DNA of 64,000 nt from CAVSWT01 sp963777515. GTDB taxonomy: Bacteria; Bacteroidota; Ignavibacteria; Ignavibacteriales; Ignavibacteriaceae. The stretch lies in contig CAVZQU010000008.1 in NCBI GenBank assembly GCA_963777515.1, positions 248,001-312,000 on the forward strand, read 5' to 3'. Below the pieces are notes generated by a model. The model saw nothing but the letters and a program-made list of their open reading frames with translations, searched no databases and was not told where the DNA came from. Of the stretch, positions 47,470-56,577 are shown one piece after another. Position 1 is the first letter of the stretch; each line of letters begins with the position of its first letter. The translations under genes and the position numbers were made by a program.

Positions 47470-47892
47470 TTAAGGTTCGTTGATTGCAGTTTCTTCTTCA
47501 GCGTAATCATCATGTGTTTCATAAATGCGTACTTTAAGTTTGCTGACATTTTTGTGAATGATCGCCCCTTTAATTTTAGTAAGAAAGTATATACAAATAT
47601 TTTCCACGGTAGATTGAAAATCGACAATAACTTTTTTTGAATTCATTTCTCCTAAAAATTTTATTATCTGCGTATCATCTTTGAAAACCATAAACGCATG
47701 GTCTAACTCTTCGATTATTGGATTTACAATCTTCTTTAAGTCATAATAATCCATTACCATCCCGGATTCCAATACATCGCCTTCAATCTCTACAATCATT
47801 TTATATGAATGGCCGTGTATATTTTTACATTTTCCGAAATGTTCGGGAAGGCGGTGTCCCATTTCCCAATGAAATTCTTTGGCTATCTTCAT
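47470..47892 (-). CDS. queD: 6-carboxy-5,6,7,8-tetrahydropterin synthase QueD
   Basis: The 140-residue protein matches the QueD/PTPS family: zinc ligands in FHWEMGHRLPEHFGKC and NIHGHSYKM, the catalytic Cys in that first segment (GKCKNIHGH), and the C-terminal ETHDDYAEEE region. It turns dihydroneopterin triphosphate into 6-carboxytetrahydropterin, the second step towards preQ0/queuosine. The ATG follows the queE stop directly (TAAATG, no gap), indicating translational coupling. QueC and QueF are not in this window. Confidence 0.94.
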   Translation of the reverse strand: MKIAKEFHWEMGHRLPEHFGKCKNIHGHSYKMIVEIEGDVLESGMVMDYYDLKKIVNPIIEELDHAFMVFKDDTQIIKFLGEMNSKKVIVDFQSTVENICIYFLTKIKGAIIHKNVSKLKVRIYETHDDYAEEETAINEP

Positions 47893-48531
47893 TTAAACAC
47901 CCTTCGCTTCAGGTGACCAAATAAATTTATGCATTTGAAGCTGGAATCTTATTTTTAATTTGTCTTCTAAAACCCAGTTGACAAGAGTTAACGGATCAAG
48001 TTCCCCAAAAACAACTGAAAATAAAATCTCACATTTACTTATTAAATTATATTTATTAATTATTTCTTTGGCCCATTCATAATCTTCCCTTGTTCCAATA
48101 ACAAATTTTAATTCATCTGTCTTCTTTATGTAATTAATATTTTCATAAAGATTTCTCTTCATCATTTTGCTTGATGGACATTTTAAATCCATAATAATCT
48201 TTACCCGTTTATCAATGTTTTTTATTGTGAGGCTTCCCCCAGTTTCCAACAAAACTTCATAGCCTTCATCACATAATCTTTCCATTAAATCTAAGCATTC
48301 TTCCTGGACGAGAGGTTCTCCGCCGGTAACTTCAATAAGATTGCAATCATATTTTTTTACTTCTGATAAGATTTCATCTATCGTTAAATCTTTGCCTTCA
48401 TAAAAAGCATATTCTGTATCACAATAAGTGCATCTAAGATTACAAAATGTTAAGCGGACAAAGACACACGGCAGCCCGGCACTGGTACTTTCGCCCTGAA
48501 TTGAGGAATATATTTCGTTAACCTTAAGCAT
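47893..48531 (-). CDS. queE: 7-carboxy-7-deazaguanine synthase QueE
   Basis: The 212-residue radical SAM enzyme has EIYSSIQGESTSAGLPCVFV at its start, the cluster motif FCNLRCTYCDTEYAF (three Cys in CX3CX2C spacing) and the SAM-binding VTGGEPLVQEECL. It rearranges carboxytetrahydropterin to carboxy-deazaguanine, following QueD in the queuosine pathway. It is the first gene of queE-queD-truA and starts opposite rpsT, sharing a 129-bp upstream region. No preQ1 riboswitch could be recognised there. Confidence 0.94.
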   Translation of the reverse strand: MLKVNEIYSSIQGESTSAGLPCVFVRLTFCNLRCTYCDTEYAFYEGKDLTIDEILSEVKKYDCNLIEVTGGEPLVQEECLDLMERLCDEGYEVLLETGGSLTIKNIDKRVKIIMDLKCPSSKMMKRNLYENINYIKKTDELKFVIGTREDYEWAKEIINKYNLISKCEILFSVVFGELDPLTLVNWVLEDKLKIRFQLQMHKFIWSPEAKGV

Positions 48532-48591
48532 AAAATGTTTAGATTTTTGCCGTTATTCTTAATTTTTCAAGCAAAATTACTAATTAGCAAG

Positions 48592-48622
48592 TTGACATCA
48601 AACATACTAATTCATATATTTG
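48592..48622 (+). promoter_or_regulatory. Promoter upstream of rpsT
   Basis: TTGACA at 48592-48597 and TATATTTG at 48615-48622 give a 17-nt spacer for a sigma70-type promoter. The second element also fits the Bacteroidota consensus TAnnTTTG, with a TTG about 20 nt upstream. It lies about 38 nt before the rpsT start, and this placement supports the assignment. Confidence 0.6.
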
Positions 48623-48660
48623 AGGTCAATTTTTTTATTACTTTAAAAGGTTTCGAAAGC

Positions 48661-48924
48661 ATGGCAAATCATAAATCAGCAGAGAAGAGAATTCGTACAT
48701 CTGAGAAAAAGAAGAGTATAAATAAAAAAGTCGATTCACAAATTAAAACTGTTGTTAAAAAAACTCTTAACTCAAGCGAAAAAGAAGAACTCGAAAAATT
48801 ATATAAAGAAGCCATTGCTCTTATTGATAGAAGCACCACAAAAGGTAAAATCCACAGAAACACTGCTGCAAGAAAAAAAGCCGCTTTAACAAAGCATTTA
48901 AACTCGGTTAAAGAAACAAAATAG
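48661..48924 (+). CDS. rpsT: 30S ribosomal protein S20
   Basis: From ATG 48661 the gene encodes 87 residues starting MANHKSAEKRIRTSEKKKS, the bS20 signature. Long basic helices follow (SQIKTVVKKTLNSSEKEEL and KGKIHRNTAARKKAALTKHL), in the usual three-helix arrangement. S20 binds 16S rRNA early in small-subunit assembly. The open frame extends upstream to 48535, but the added residues are hydrophobic and unlike S20, and the promoter lies inside that stretch; the internal ATG is therefore the start. A strong terminator follows. Confidence 0.96.
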   Translation: MANHKSAEKRIRTSEKKKSINKKVDSQIKTVVKKTLNSSEKEELEKLYKEAIALIDRSTTKGKIHRNTAARKKAALTKHLNSVKETK

Positions 48925-48943
48925 ATTTTAGTTTTATATTATT

Positions 48944-48976
48944 AAGCTCTTCAATTTTTATTGAAGAGCTTTTTTA
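48944..48976 (+). terminator. rpsT intrinsic terminator
   Basis: AAGCTCTTCAAT (48944-48955) and ATTGAAGAGCTT (48960-48971) form a perfect 12-bp stem with a four-T loop, followed by a T run on the plus strand. It ends just before the convergent GlmU-like gene. Confidence 0.85.
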
Positions 48977-48988
48977 TTTTAAAGTTAT

Positions 48989-50503
48989 TTACTTCGAATC
49001 CAAATCTTCAATAGCATCAATTCCCGAAGGCATTGGTAGATAAAATCTGATTGGCTGAATTTCACCGTTACGTTTTAGTAACCTTTCCACCCGTTTATTA
49101 ATTAAAACGCTGTGCTCTATATTTACATCATCTTCTATGATTGAACCAAAGATGTAGCTTGTTCCTTTAATCAGTACGTGTGAGCCCATTCTTATTGGAA
49201 ACTCATCGCTTCCTGTCATATTAACACTTGATTCAATTCTTGAATAATCACCAATCTCTATATTGCCTTTGATTATATCTCCCCAAAGGACTTCAACATT
49301 GTTGCCGATTTTTAATATCTGATTTTCAAAACATGAAAGATGTACATTCTGCCAAATGATTACATTTTGTCCAAACTGGACATTGCCGTTAACATATACA
49401 TTCTTTTTAAGTTCAAGGTTATAATTCAATGTTACATCTTTTCCTATATAGGCGCCCTTTCCAATTTTTATATCAAGCGGAATATTTTTTTTGTCCATTT
49501 CTATTATTTGATTAACTACTTTTTCGTGAATAAAAAAATCATCGGGATCATCTATTTCAATTATGTCTTTAAGTTTTTCATAGACTTTTTTACGCGCCAC
49601 ATCTTCCATTTCTTTAAGAACGGACTTGTTATTGAATCCCATTACTACATATTGTTTTTCAGGACTAACTGCTGTTACGGAATATCCTTTTTTATTAAAC
49701 AGCGATATTAAATCTGTAATGTAAATTTCATTCTGTGCATTGTCGCTTGACAGTTTATTTACAAGTTCAATCAGCTTTTTATATTTGAATGCGTAAACAC
49801 CTGAGTTAAATTCGTTATTTTCAATTAACTCTTGCTTTGAATATGAGTATTTTTTGCTGTTAAACATTACTTCATAAGGTTTATCATCTTTTAAAGCAAG
49901 TATATCTTTATGTTCCATAATTTCAATTACTTTTCCAGCATCCTTGCCTGAAGTTTTTCCGTTTGCATCTTTATCTTTAACGCGAATAATTCTGCCGTAA
50001 GAGTTTTCAGAAGGGCTGCCTTCAAATATTCCGGTAAGAACCATCATGTCTGAATTTGTATTTACAAACTCTTCTCTAAATTTTTTCATGGTGGCTCTGT
50101 CAATTAATCCCATATCTCCAGGAAGAACATAAACATTTCCGTCAAAAAGTTTTTCATCAATTCTTTCCAACGCAACCTGCACTGCGTGGCCGGTTCCATT
50201 TTGAGTTGCCTGATATGCGAATTTTGTTGCCTCTCTTTTTCCTATTACATTAATAACATCCTTTGCTTTTATTCCGACTACTACAATCATATTAATATTG
50301 CTGATACCATTACGGCAAGCATTGTATACTCGTTCAACAGTAGGAATTTCCCAAATCTTATGCAGCATTTTTGATGTCTGCGATTTTATCCTTTTACCAT
50401 GTCCGGCGGCAAGGATTATAGCTGCTTCATTTACTTTTGCATTAAACTCTGACGAATATTTATCAACCATTCCGGCAATTTCATTTTTCTCTTTAACTTC
50501 CAT
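48989..50503 (-). CDS. GlmU-like nucleotidyltransferase with divergent beta-helix domain
   Basis: The 504-residue protein begins with about 25 extra residues, then a uridyltransferase domain: AAIILAAGHGKRIKSQTSKM with the Gly-rich nucleotide loop, QNGTGHAVQVALERI, and VYVLPGDMGLID, as in GlmU. From about residue 340 a left-handed beta-helix follows (GKGAYIGKDVTLNYNLELKK). The GlmU acetyltransferase residues, including its catalytic His in GHLTYLGD, are not apparent. It probably makes a UDP-activated sugar such as UDP-GlcNAc, with uncertain acetyl transfer; the helix may bind another acyl donor or stabilise the trimer. The gene lies 78 nt downstream of an O-antigen ligase in a surface polysaccharide cluster. 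Confidence 0.85.
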   Translation of the reverse strand: MEVKEKNEIAGMVDKYSSEFNAKVNEAAIILAAGHGKRIKSQTSKMLHKIWEIPTVERVYNACRNGISNINMIVVVGIKAKDVINVIGKREATKFAYQATQNGTGHAVQVALERIDEKLFDGNVYVLPGDMGLIDRATMKKFREEFVNTNSDMMVLTGIFEGSPSENSYGRIIRVKDKDANGKTSGKDAGKVIEIMEHKDILALKDDKPYEVMFNSKKYSYSKQELIENNEFNSGVYAFKYKKLIELVNKLSSDNAQNEIYITDLISLFNKKGYSVTAVSPEKQYVVMGFNNKSVLKEMEDVARKKVYEKLKDIIEIDDPDDFFIHEKVVNQIIEMDKKNIPLDIKIGKGAYIGKDVTLNYNLELKKNVYVNGNVQFGQNVIIWQNVHLSCFENQILKIGNNVEVLWGDIIKGNIEIGDYSRIESSVNMTGSDEFPIRMGSHVLIKGTSYIFGSIIEDDVNIEHSVLINKRVERLLKRNGEIQPIRFYLPMPSGIDAIEDLDSK

Positions 50504-50581
50504 TAAAAAAAGCCTCCGTTATCAAATATTTATAAAATTAAAAAAAACTTACTTAAAGGATTCTGCAAAAACAATCATATT

Positions 50582-52639
50582 TTACTGCTTATTTGCAGCA
50601 ATGCTTTGTGATAAGAAATAGAATGCAAAATTCAGTCCAAGCGTAAACCAAACCAAAGTTATAATTTCATGGTCGCCAAAATTCATCTCTGTTAACCCTG
50701 AAAAAAGAAACGCGGCAAAACAACCTATGGCCCCAAGTGAATAGGAAGATAAAAACGGAATGGTTTTTCTCTCCTTATAAATTTTCAATTCAAAGAAAAT
50801 AATTTTGGTAAATAAAAAAACAACAGCGATAAACCCAAATGCACCGAGGGTTACCAGCACATGAACAAAATTGTTATGCATGTGTCCTTGAATTTCTTTG
50901 TCGTAAGGCCGTTTATATTTTATATAATATTCTCTTAAATCAATATCGCCAACTCCAACTATCGGATGGTCTTTAAACATTTCCCAGCCTGCTCTCCACA
51001 AAGCAAAACGCGTATAATTTGATGGAAGATATGGATCCCAGATGCTTAACAAGCGGCTTCTTTTGATATATGAAAAATAAAGTTTTCCATTAGCGTATTT
51101 GAGTGATGTAGGAGTAAATGACAAATTGTTTTCGGAAATTATTTTAATTGAATCTTTAACGGGATATTCAAGTTCAAAAACTTTATTATTCAAATCGGAT
51201 ACAAATAACTTTTGATCATTAAAAGACCAATTAAATGCTTTTGAAATTTCTTTTGTTTTATTAAGCGGAATTAATTTGTTTTCATTTACTTTAAATAATT
51301 TTAACTCATTATTATCAGACACAAAAAGCCTGTCATTTAAATAATAGATAAAATCAATTTTAGAATTATGGTAAAAATATAAGCTATCGCCAGGCAAATT
51401 ATATTCCGAATTATATACCGTTACACCGCTTCCTTGTGTTTCGAAAACGAAATAAGTTGAATCAACATAGAAATTTATGAAGCCAGCAAGATTTTCCAAA
51501 CGCATATAATTTTCAAAATTCTTCGGGTCACGGTAAACAGTAAGTCCGCTATCGGAATCTAAAATATACAAGTAACCATTGAATACCCTGAAAGAAGTTG
51601 TAAAGCCTGGAGTTAAAAATTCTTTTTTAATTTTAAAATTATCATCTTCTTTTTGAATCAGTAAAAAACGTGTGTCACTTAAATACGCGATTAAATAATT
51701 TTCTTTCCATTTTATCAATTCATAAATAGGGGCAGGGGTTTTTATTTTATTAATTACTGATGAATCCTGGTATTCTACTATTCCATCTTCATAATCACTT
51801 ACAAAATACTTATTGTCTGATGGGAAAACGTTATATGCTCTTCCTTCGGTTTTAAGTTCTATCTTTTTTGTTATGTTACTATTAGCGTAATTGAATATAA
51901 AAACTTCACTAATATTCTTTTGAGTTAATACAATAACTAACCCTAAAACAATTAACGGGATTAGAATTTTCCATTGCCGTTTAATTAATAAAATTATGAA
52001 TATGCCGAAAGCGGCACCAAGCCAACCTGTTCTTTTATACGTTGAAACAAGTGCTAATGCAGACAATCCAAATCCAATTAAAAGAAGCAGCCGATTTTTA
52101 ATTGATACTTTTTCGTTAATTAAAAAAGCAAATAAAAATACTACAGTAAAGCTTATTATTTCACTTGCAGTAATTGGATATTGGAAAAGTGAGGGACCGG
52201 ATTGTTCAACTCCGTAAAGGTTTTGAATATAAAATCTATACGAAAAAAACAGATAGATTAAAACTGTGACTAAACTGGCGCCAATATAAATTTTAAAATA
52301 AAGTTTTGCTCTTTTTAAATCAGTTGAAGCGGCAATGAATGTATAAATTATCGGAATAAGCAAAGCACGCTTTAAAAGATTTGTGTTTGCGTTGCTGTGG
52401 TATTGAGTAAATATTGCGGATAAAATTTCTGCTACAAGATACCAGATTAAAGCAAATTCAAGACCGGTTTTCTTAAATTGATTTTGTTTGGTTATAAAAT
52501 ATCTTAACAGGATTAAAAGTAAAGCCCCGTAGTAACCAACCTGGTTAACAAATATAGAGTTGCTTAAGCTAAGTAGAAAAAGAATAATAAAAACAAATAT
52601 TGCATTATCTATTATCTTAACTGTATTATGTTTCGACAT
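50582..52639 (-). CDS. O-antigen ligase family protein with inserted beta-propeller
   Basis: The 685-residue protein has about ten membrane helices in its first 240 residues. A long extracytoplasmic stretch (about 250-530) of short WD40/YVTN-like strands follows (for example DNKYFVSDYEDGIVEY, FNGYLYILDSDSGLTVYRD, NDRLFVSDNNELKLFKV). Then comes the ligase C-terminal part with FALWRAGWEMFKDHPIVGVG and the His-rich loop GHMHNNFVHVLVTLGAFG (about residues 585-600), which carries the conserved His of WaaL/Wzy-type enzymes, and final helices. It would join polysaccharide to its acceptor in the periplasm. The propeller in the catalytic loop is unusual and may bind the glycan or a partner. It overlaps neither neighbour and is 9 nt from the upstream methyltransferase. 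Confidence 0.82.
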   Translation of the reverse strand: MSKHNTVKIIDNAIFVFIILFLLSLSNSIFVNQVGYYGALLLILLRYFITKQNQFKKTGLEFALIWYLVAEILSAIFTQYHSNANTNLLKRALLIPIIYTFIAASTDLKRAKLYFKIYIGASLVTVLIYLFFSYRFYIQNLYGVEQSGPSLFQYPITASEIISFTVVFLFAFLINEKVSIKNRLLLLIGFGLSALALVSTYKRTGWLGAAFGIFIILLIKRQWKILIPLIVLGLVIVLTQKNISEVFIFNYANSNITKKIELKTEGRAYNVFPSDNKYFVSDYEDGIVEYQDSSVINKIKTPAPIYELIKWKENYLIAYLSDTRFLLIQKEDDNFKIKKEFLTPGFTTSFRVFNGYLYILDSDSGLTVYRDPKNFENYMRLENLAGFINFYVDSTYFVFETQGSGVTVYNSEYNLPGDSLYFYHNSKIDFIYYLNDRLFVSDNNELKLFKVNENKLIPLNKTKEISKAFNWSFNDQKLFVSDLNNKVFELEYPVKDSIKIISENNLSFTPTSLKYANGKLYFSYIKRSRLLSIWDPYLPSNYTRFALWRAGWEMFKDHPIVGVGDIDLREYYIKYKRPYDKEIQGHMHNNFVHVLVTLGAFGFIAVVFLFTKIIFFELKIYKERKTIPFLSSYSLGAIGCFAAFLFSGLTEMNFGDHEIITLVWFTLGLNFAFYFLSQSIAANKQ

Positions 52640-52648
52640 AAAATTAAC

Positions 52649-53479
52649 TTATAATTTTCTTGCAATTACACCCATAGAAGAGTGCCAGAACAATTTTGAT
52701 AAAATTTTTTCGTCCAATAAATTTAGAAATGCATTCCTGCTTAAATCAATATTGTCTCCACTATAAATCCTTACTATTTCAAAACCATTTTTTTCAAGAA
52801 AATTTCTTATGCTATATGGGGAAAAATAAAAAAGGTGATGTTCCGTATCGTAATAAGCTGCTATATTTTTTCGTTTTAGTTTTATCTTTTCAAGAAATAA
52901 TTTAAATAATGCAGACCTCGAGTGAATATTGGGCAGGGCAATGAATAAGATTCCCCCTTTGTTCATAACCAGGCTAACTTTTTGAATATGTTTTTCCGGC
53001 TGCTTTAAATGTTCCAATACATGAAGCATTGTTATAGCATCAAATTTTTCTTCTATATTCAAATCGGAAAACTCTCCGCACAACATTTTAATATTAACTT
53101 TTTTTTCAACTTCCTTTGCACTATTGCAATCAATTTCATGACCAATAGGTTCCCAGCCTCTGTCCCTGGCAATATTTATTAGAAAACCGTTTCCGGACCC
53201 AATATCTAAAAGCTTCCCTTTTTCAGGCTTACACTTTTCAACCAGCGAAAGGCAATATGTGTGAGCCTTTCGTAATTCTTCGGCAATATGCGATTCATCG
53301 CGTATATATGTTGAATAATAGTTTGCTAAATATTCATTTGTGTATTGCGGATTCATAAATTGTGTCCGGCAATTTCCACATTTAAATATTTGTGCTCCAT
53401 TACTGGAATAATGGTATTTATAAATATTATCAGAACCGCAAAGCTGACAATTATATTTTACCGGGTCATATTTTTTCAA
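52649..53479 (-). CDS. Methyltransferase with N-terminal zinc ribbon
   Basis: The 276-residue protein begins with a four-Cys zinc knuckle (Cys11, Cys14, Cys34, Cys37: YNCQLCGSDN and IFKCGNCRTQF). A class I methyltransferase core follows, with KGKLLDIGSGNGFLINIARD as motif I, then FDAITMLHVLEHLKQPEKHI and GGILFIALPNI. This is the Methyltransf_23-type architecture common in sugar O- and C-methylation of surface polysaccharides, consistent with the next-door ligase and glycosyltransferase. It overlaps the GT87 gene by 14 nt. The acceptor is unknown. Confidence 0.85.
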   Translation of the reverse strand: MKKYDPVKYNCQLCGSDNIYKYHYSSNGAQIFKCGNCRTQFMNPQYTNEYLANYYSTYIRDESHIAEELRKAHTYCLSLVEKCKPEKGKLLDIGSGNGFLINIARDRGWEPIGHEIDCNSAKEVEKKVNIKMLCGEFSDLNIEEKFDAITMLHVLEHLKQPEKHIQKVSLVMNKGGILFIALPNIHSRSALFKLFLEKIKLKRKNIAAYYDTEHHLFYFSPYSIRNFLEKNGFEIVRIYSGDNIDLSRNAFLNLLDEKILSKLFWHSSMGVIARKL

Positions 53480-54666
53480 TTTTAACTTTCCAAGAAATAT
53501 TATTAATTATTAGAATATATAAACTTAACAATGAAATAAAATAATATATACCCAGTTTCAAAAAATTACCTGTCCAGAAAGTGATGATAAACAATAACAA
53601 TAAAATAATTGTCTTGCGATCTTTGTTCCTTTGACTAAAAATAAAATCACAGAAAATTAAACATACTGCCGGAAGGACAAATATTAAATGATGAGTTTCT
53701 GACATCGGGCTAATTAATAAAATAGATAAAAATAATAGACTCATAATGTAAGGAGCATTTATTTTTAATTTTACAACAGGCGATTTATAATAAATAACTG
53801 CCGCGGAAATGATAACTAAAGAAGAACAAATTGTTTGCAGCAATTTAATTTTAATAAGTGAAGGGAATAAATAAATAATAAATCCATAAAGAGTAAAAAA
53901 CAAAGACTGATTTTGTAATAAGGGGTGCGCCATTAATCTTTAATAGTACAAATTCATTTAAATAATCCTGGTAATATTCGAAAACATTGTGGCCATTAAT
54001 TAAATATGGTAATAAAATACAAAGGATTAACACAAACAAAAATGTGTACAAGAGAAGAGGAAAATTTTTTTTCTTAATTGAAACTATTAAAAAAATTACC
54101 GGAACAATTTTTATCGAAATAGCAACCGCCAGAAAAGCCGATGCAAGAATTAATTTATTTTCAACAAAAAAATAAAAAAACAGAATGCTCAAGAGCATAA
54201 CAAGAATATTTACTTGGCCATTCAATAAGTTATTCTGCAAAATATTTGATAAAAATATTATCAATAATAATATAAGCAGCCCTGAAGCTTGTGATTGACT
54301 TATATGAACTTCATCTTTTTTCAACTTTATAATAATTGCTATTGATAGGTAAAATGACAAGACACCAATGAGAAACCAAATAAGCAATGATAGCCAGTAC
54401 GGTAGAACAGTTAATGGAATTAAAACAGATGTAAGAAATAATGGATAAATGTAAATAAAAGGGCTTCCGGTGTGATAAGGATTATTCCCGGCTAAGAATG
54501 CCTTTGAAGATAATAAATAGCTTGTAAAATCAATGCCATCTCCGCGATAAGCTTTTGAATACATTTGAATTAGAAAAACAATTATTATTAAAACAACAAT
54601 TGAAATAGATGCATTTTTAATTTTTCTTGAGAAGAAAAAATTTTTAAAATTGTATCTTTCAGTCAT
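53466..54666 (-). CDS. GT87/DUF2029 family membrane glycosyltransferase, split by one base
   Basis: Two frames make one polytopic protein of about 400 residues. The first (54666-53851) has YRGDGIDFTSYLLSSKAFLAG and GNNPYHTGSPFIYIYPLF, a typical DUF2029 (GT87) start, and at least seven membrane helices. The second continues with NQSLFFTLYGFIIYL. They join at a CCCC run (53922-53925); with three Cs the protein reads KINGAPLLQNQSLFF. GT87 enzymes transfer mannose or arabinose from polyprenyl-phosphate sugars in the periplasm. It overlaps the methyltransferase by 14 nt and lies 51 nt downstream of the ABC transporter gene. Confidence 0.82.
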
Positions 54667-54717
54667 GATCTTAAAATTATTGTCACTAACCTTTTGCCTG
54701 GTTTTTATCGATAAAAA

Positions 54718-56577
54718 CTAATCTCTAAACTGCATCTCATAAAATTTTCTGTATAGTCCATTCTCCTGTTCAATCAGTTCATCATGATTGCCCGATTGAA
54801 TAATTTTTCCTTTATCAAGGACCAAAATTTTTGATGCATTTCTTATGGTGCTTAAACGATGAGCAATTACAAAAGTTGTTCTGTTGACCATTAACCTGTC
54901 AATTGCTTCCTGCACAAGCAACTCAGATTCATTGTCTAATGCTGAAGTTGCTTCATCAAAAATCATTATTTCCGGATTTTTTAATAAAGCACGGGCAATT
55001 GAAATTCGCTGCCTTTGTCCACCGGATAATTTTACTCCTCTTTCACCAATTACTGTATCATAACCTTGGGGCATTTGAATAATAAAGTTATGTGCGTTTG
55101 CAGTTTTCGATACTTCAACAATTTTTTCAAATGGATAATCGTCCAGCCCATAAGCAATATTATTTTTTATCGACTCATTAAATAAAATTGTTTCCTGTGT
55201 AACTATTCCCATCATTCTACGCAAACTTTTAATATTATATTCTTTTATATCAATTCCATCAATTAAAATTTTACCTAATGTCGGATCATAGAATCGTGGA
55301 ATTAAATCAACCAAAGTAGACTTACCGCCGCCGCTTGGCCCAACGAATGCAATTATTTTTCCTTTGTCCACTGAAAAATTAATGTCATTTAAAACAAGCT
55401 CATCCCCGTCATCATAATGAAATGAAACATGGTCAAAGCTGATTGAGTTCTTAAACTCATTTATTTTTTTTGCGCCGGGAATATTTTTAATTAATGGCGG
55501 TGTATCAATTATTTCAAATACTCTATCTGCTGCTGCACTTGATTCCTGTATTTTATTATTTACCCCGCTCAATTCTTTTATGGGAGGCATCAGCTGGAAG
55601 ATTGCAAAAAGAAATCCTAAAAATTCACTTGCTTTAAGTGAATGTTCCTGTAAAACTAAAACTCCGCCGTAATAAATTATTACTACTCCAACAATAACAC
55701 TTAAGAATTCAGTAATTGGCGAAGAAGCATTTCTAACCCTAACAATATGAAGCATCATTTTGAAAAAGCTTTTAGTTTCGGATTTGAATTTTTCATTTTC
55801 ATATTTTTCCATTCCGAATGCTTTTACAATTTTCACTCCCGATATTGTCTCCTGTAAAACACTTGTAATGTCTGCCATCTTGGCTTGAATTATGGAACTG
55901 TATTTACGCAACCGTATGCCAATCCATCCTATTACTAATGCTGAAAAAGGCAGAGTTATAAAAGCAAGCAGAGTCAACTGCCAGCTTATGCTAAGAGCAA
56001 TTGCTAAAAAGACAATTATAGTTAAAGGCTCTCTAATCAAATTTAAAAATGTAGTTGATATGCTTGCTTGAACTATATTAACATCGTTGGTAATTCGTGA
56101 AATCAAATTACCGACTCTTTCCTGTTTGAAATAGCTCATTGGTAATTCATGAAGATGCTGGTAAGCGGTATCGCGAAGGTCTTTCATTGTTCCTTGCTCA
56201 GCATGGGCTAAAAAATAAGCCTGCATATATCCAAAAATATTTTTGCCAAAGAAAGCAAACAGTACAATCAAACATATCTTAAAAAGTGCTTCTGTTTTAT
56301 CTCCGCTGAAAACAAAATCATTGAATGCATTTGTTATACCTTCTTTTATATTTATTACCCAATCAGGCAATAGATTTGCTGCTCTATCAACCGCAGACGG
56401 CTGGTTGTTAGTAACTTGAGTGTTTGAAGTTTCTGAGAATAAAGTATCAAGCAAAGGAATTGTTAGGTAAACGGACAGGCCATTTAATATTGCAAACAAA
56501 ATGGTACAACCAACTGAAAGGACAATATACCTCCAATAAGGCTTTACGAATTTTAATATTCTATAATAAGTGTTCAC
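54718..56577 (-). CDS. ABC transporter with fused permease and ATPase (MsbA-like)
   Basis: The 619-residue half-transporter has six membrane helices in about 1-330, including the coupling region LRDTAYQHLHELPMSYFKQE, then the nucleotide-binding domain: Walker A GPSGGGKSTLVDLIP, Q-loop, signature LSGGQRQRISIARALL, Walker B EIMIFDEATSALD and His switch FVIAHRLS. It dimerises and exports lipids such as lipid A or a polyprenyl-linked glycan. It starts with GTG, sharing one base with the stop of the lipoprotein gene. The neighbouring polysaccharide genes support a lipid or glycan flippase role. Confidence 0.93.
   Translation of the reverse strand: MNTYYRILKFVKPYWRYIVLSVGCTILFAILNGLSVYLTIPLLDTLFSETSNTQVTNNQPSAVDRAANLLPDWVINIKEGITNAFNDFVFSGDKTEALFKICLIVLFAFFGKNIFGYMQAYFLAHAEQGTMKDLRDTAYQHLHELPMSYFKQERVGNLISRITNDVNIVQASISTTFLNLIREPLTIIVFLAIALSISWQLTLLAFITLPFSALVIGWIGIRLRKYSSIIQAKMADITSVLQETISGVKIVKAFGMEKYENEKFKSETKSFFKMMLHIVRVRNASSPITEFLSVIVGVVIIYYGGVLVLQEHSLKASEFLGFLFAIFQLMPPIKELSGVNNKIQESSAAADRVFEIIDTPPLIKNIPGAKKINEFKNSISFDHVSFHYDDGDELVLNDINFSVDKGKIIAFVGPSGGGKSTLVDLIPRFYDPTLGKILIDGIDIKEYNIKSLRRMMGIVTQETILFNESIKNNIAYGLDDYPFEKIVEVSKTANAHNFIIQMPQGYDTVIGERGVKLSGGQRQRISIARALLKNPEIMIFDEATSALDNESELLVQEAIDRLMVNRTTFVIAHRLSTIRNASKILVLDKGKIIQSGNHDELIEQENGLYRKFYEMQFRD

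Noticed and set aside
48535..48660. Extended N-terminus for rpsT
   Set aside because: The upstream residues do not resemble S20, and a good promoter lies within the extension.
48532..48660. preQ1 riboswitch upstream of queE
   Set aside because: No stem-loop with the expected A-rich tail and pairing to the start region could be seen; the stretch is explained by the rpsT promoter.
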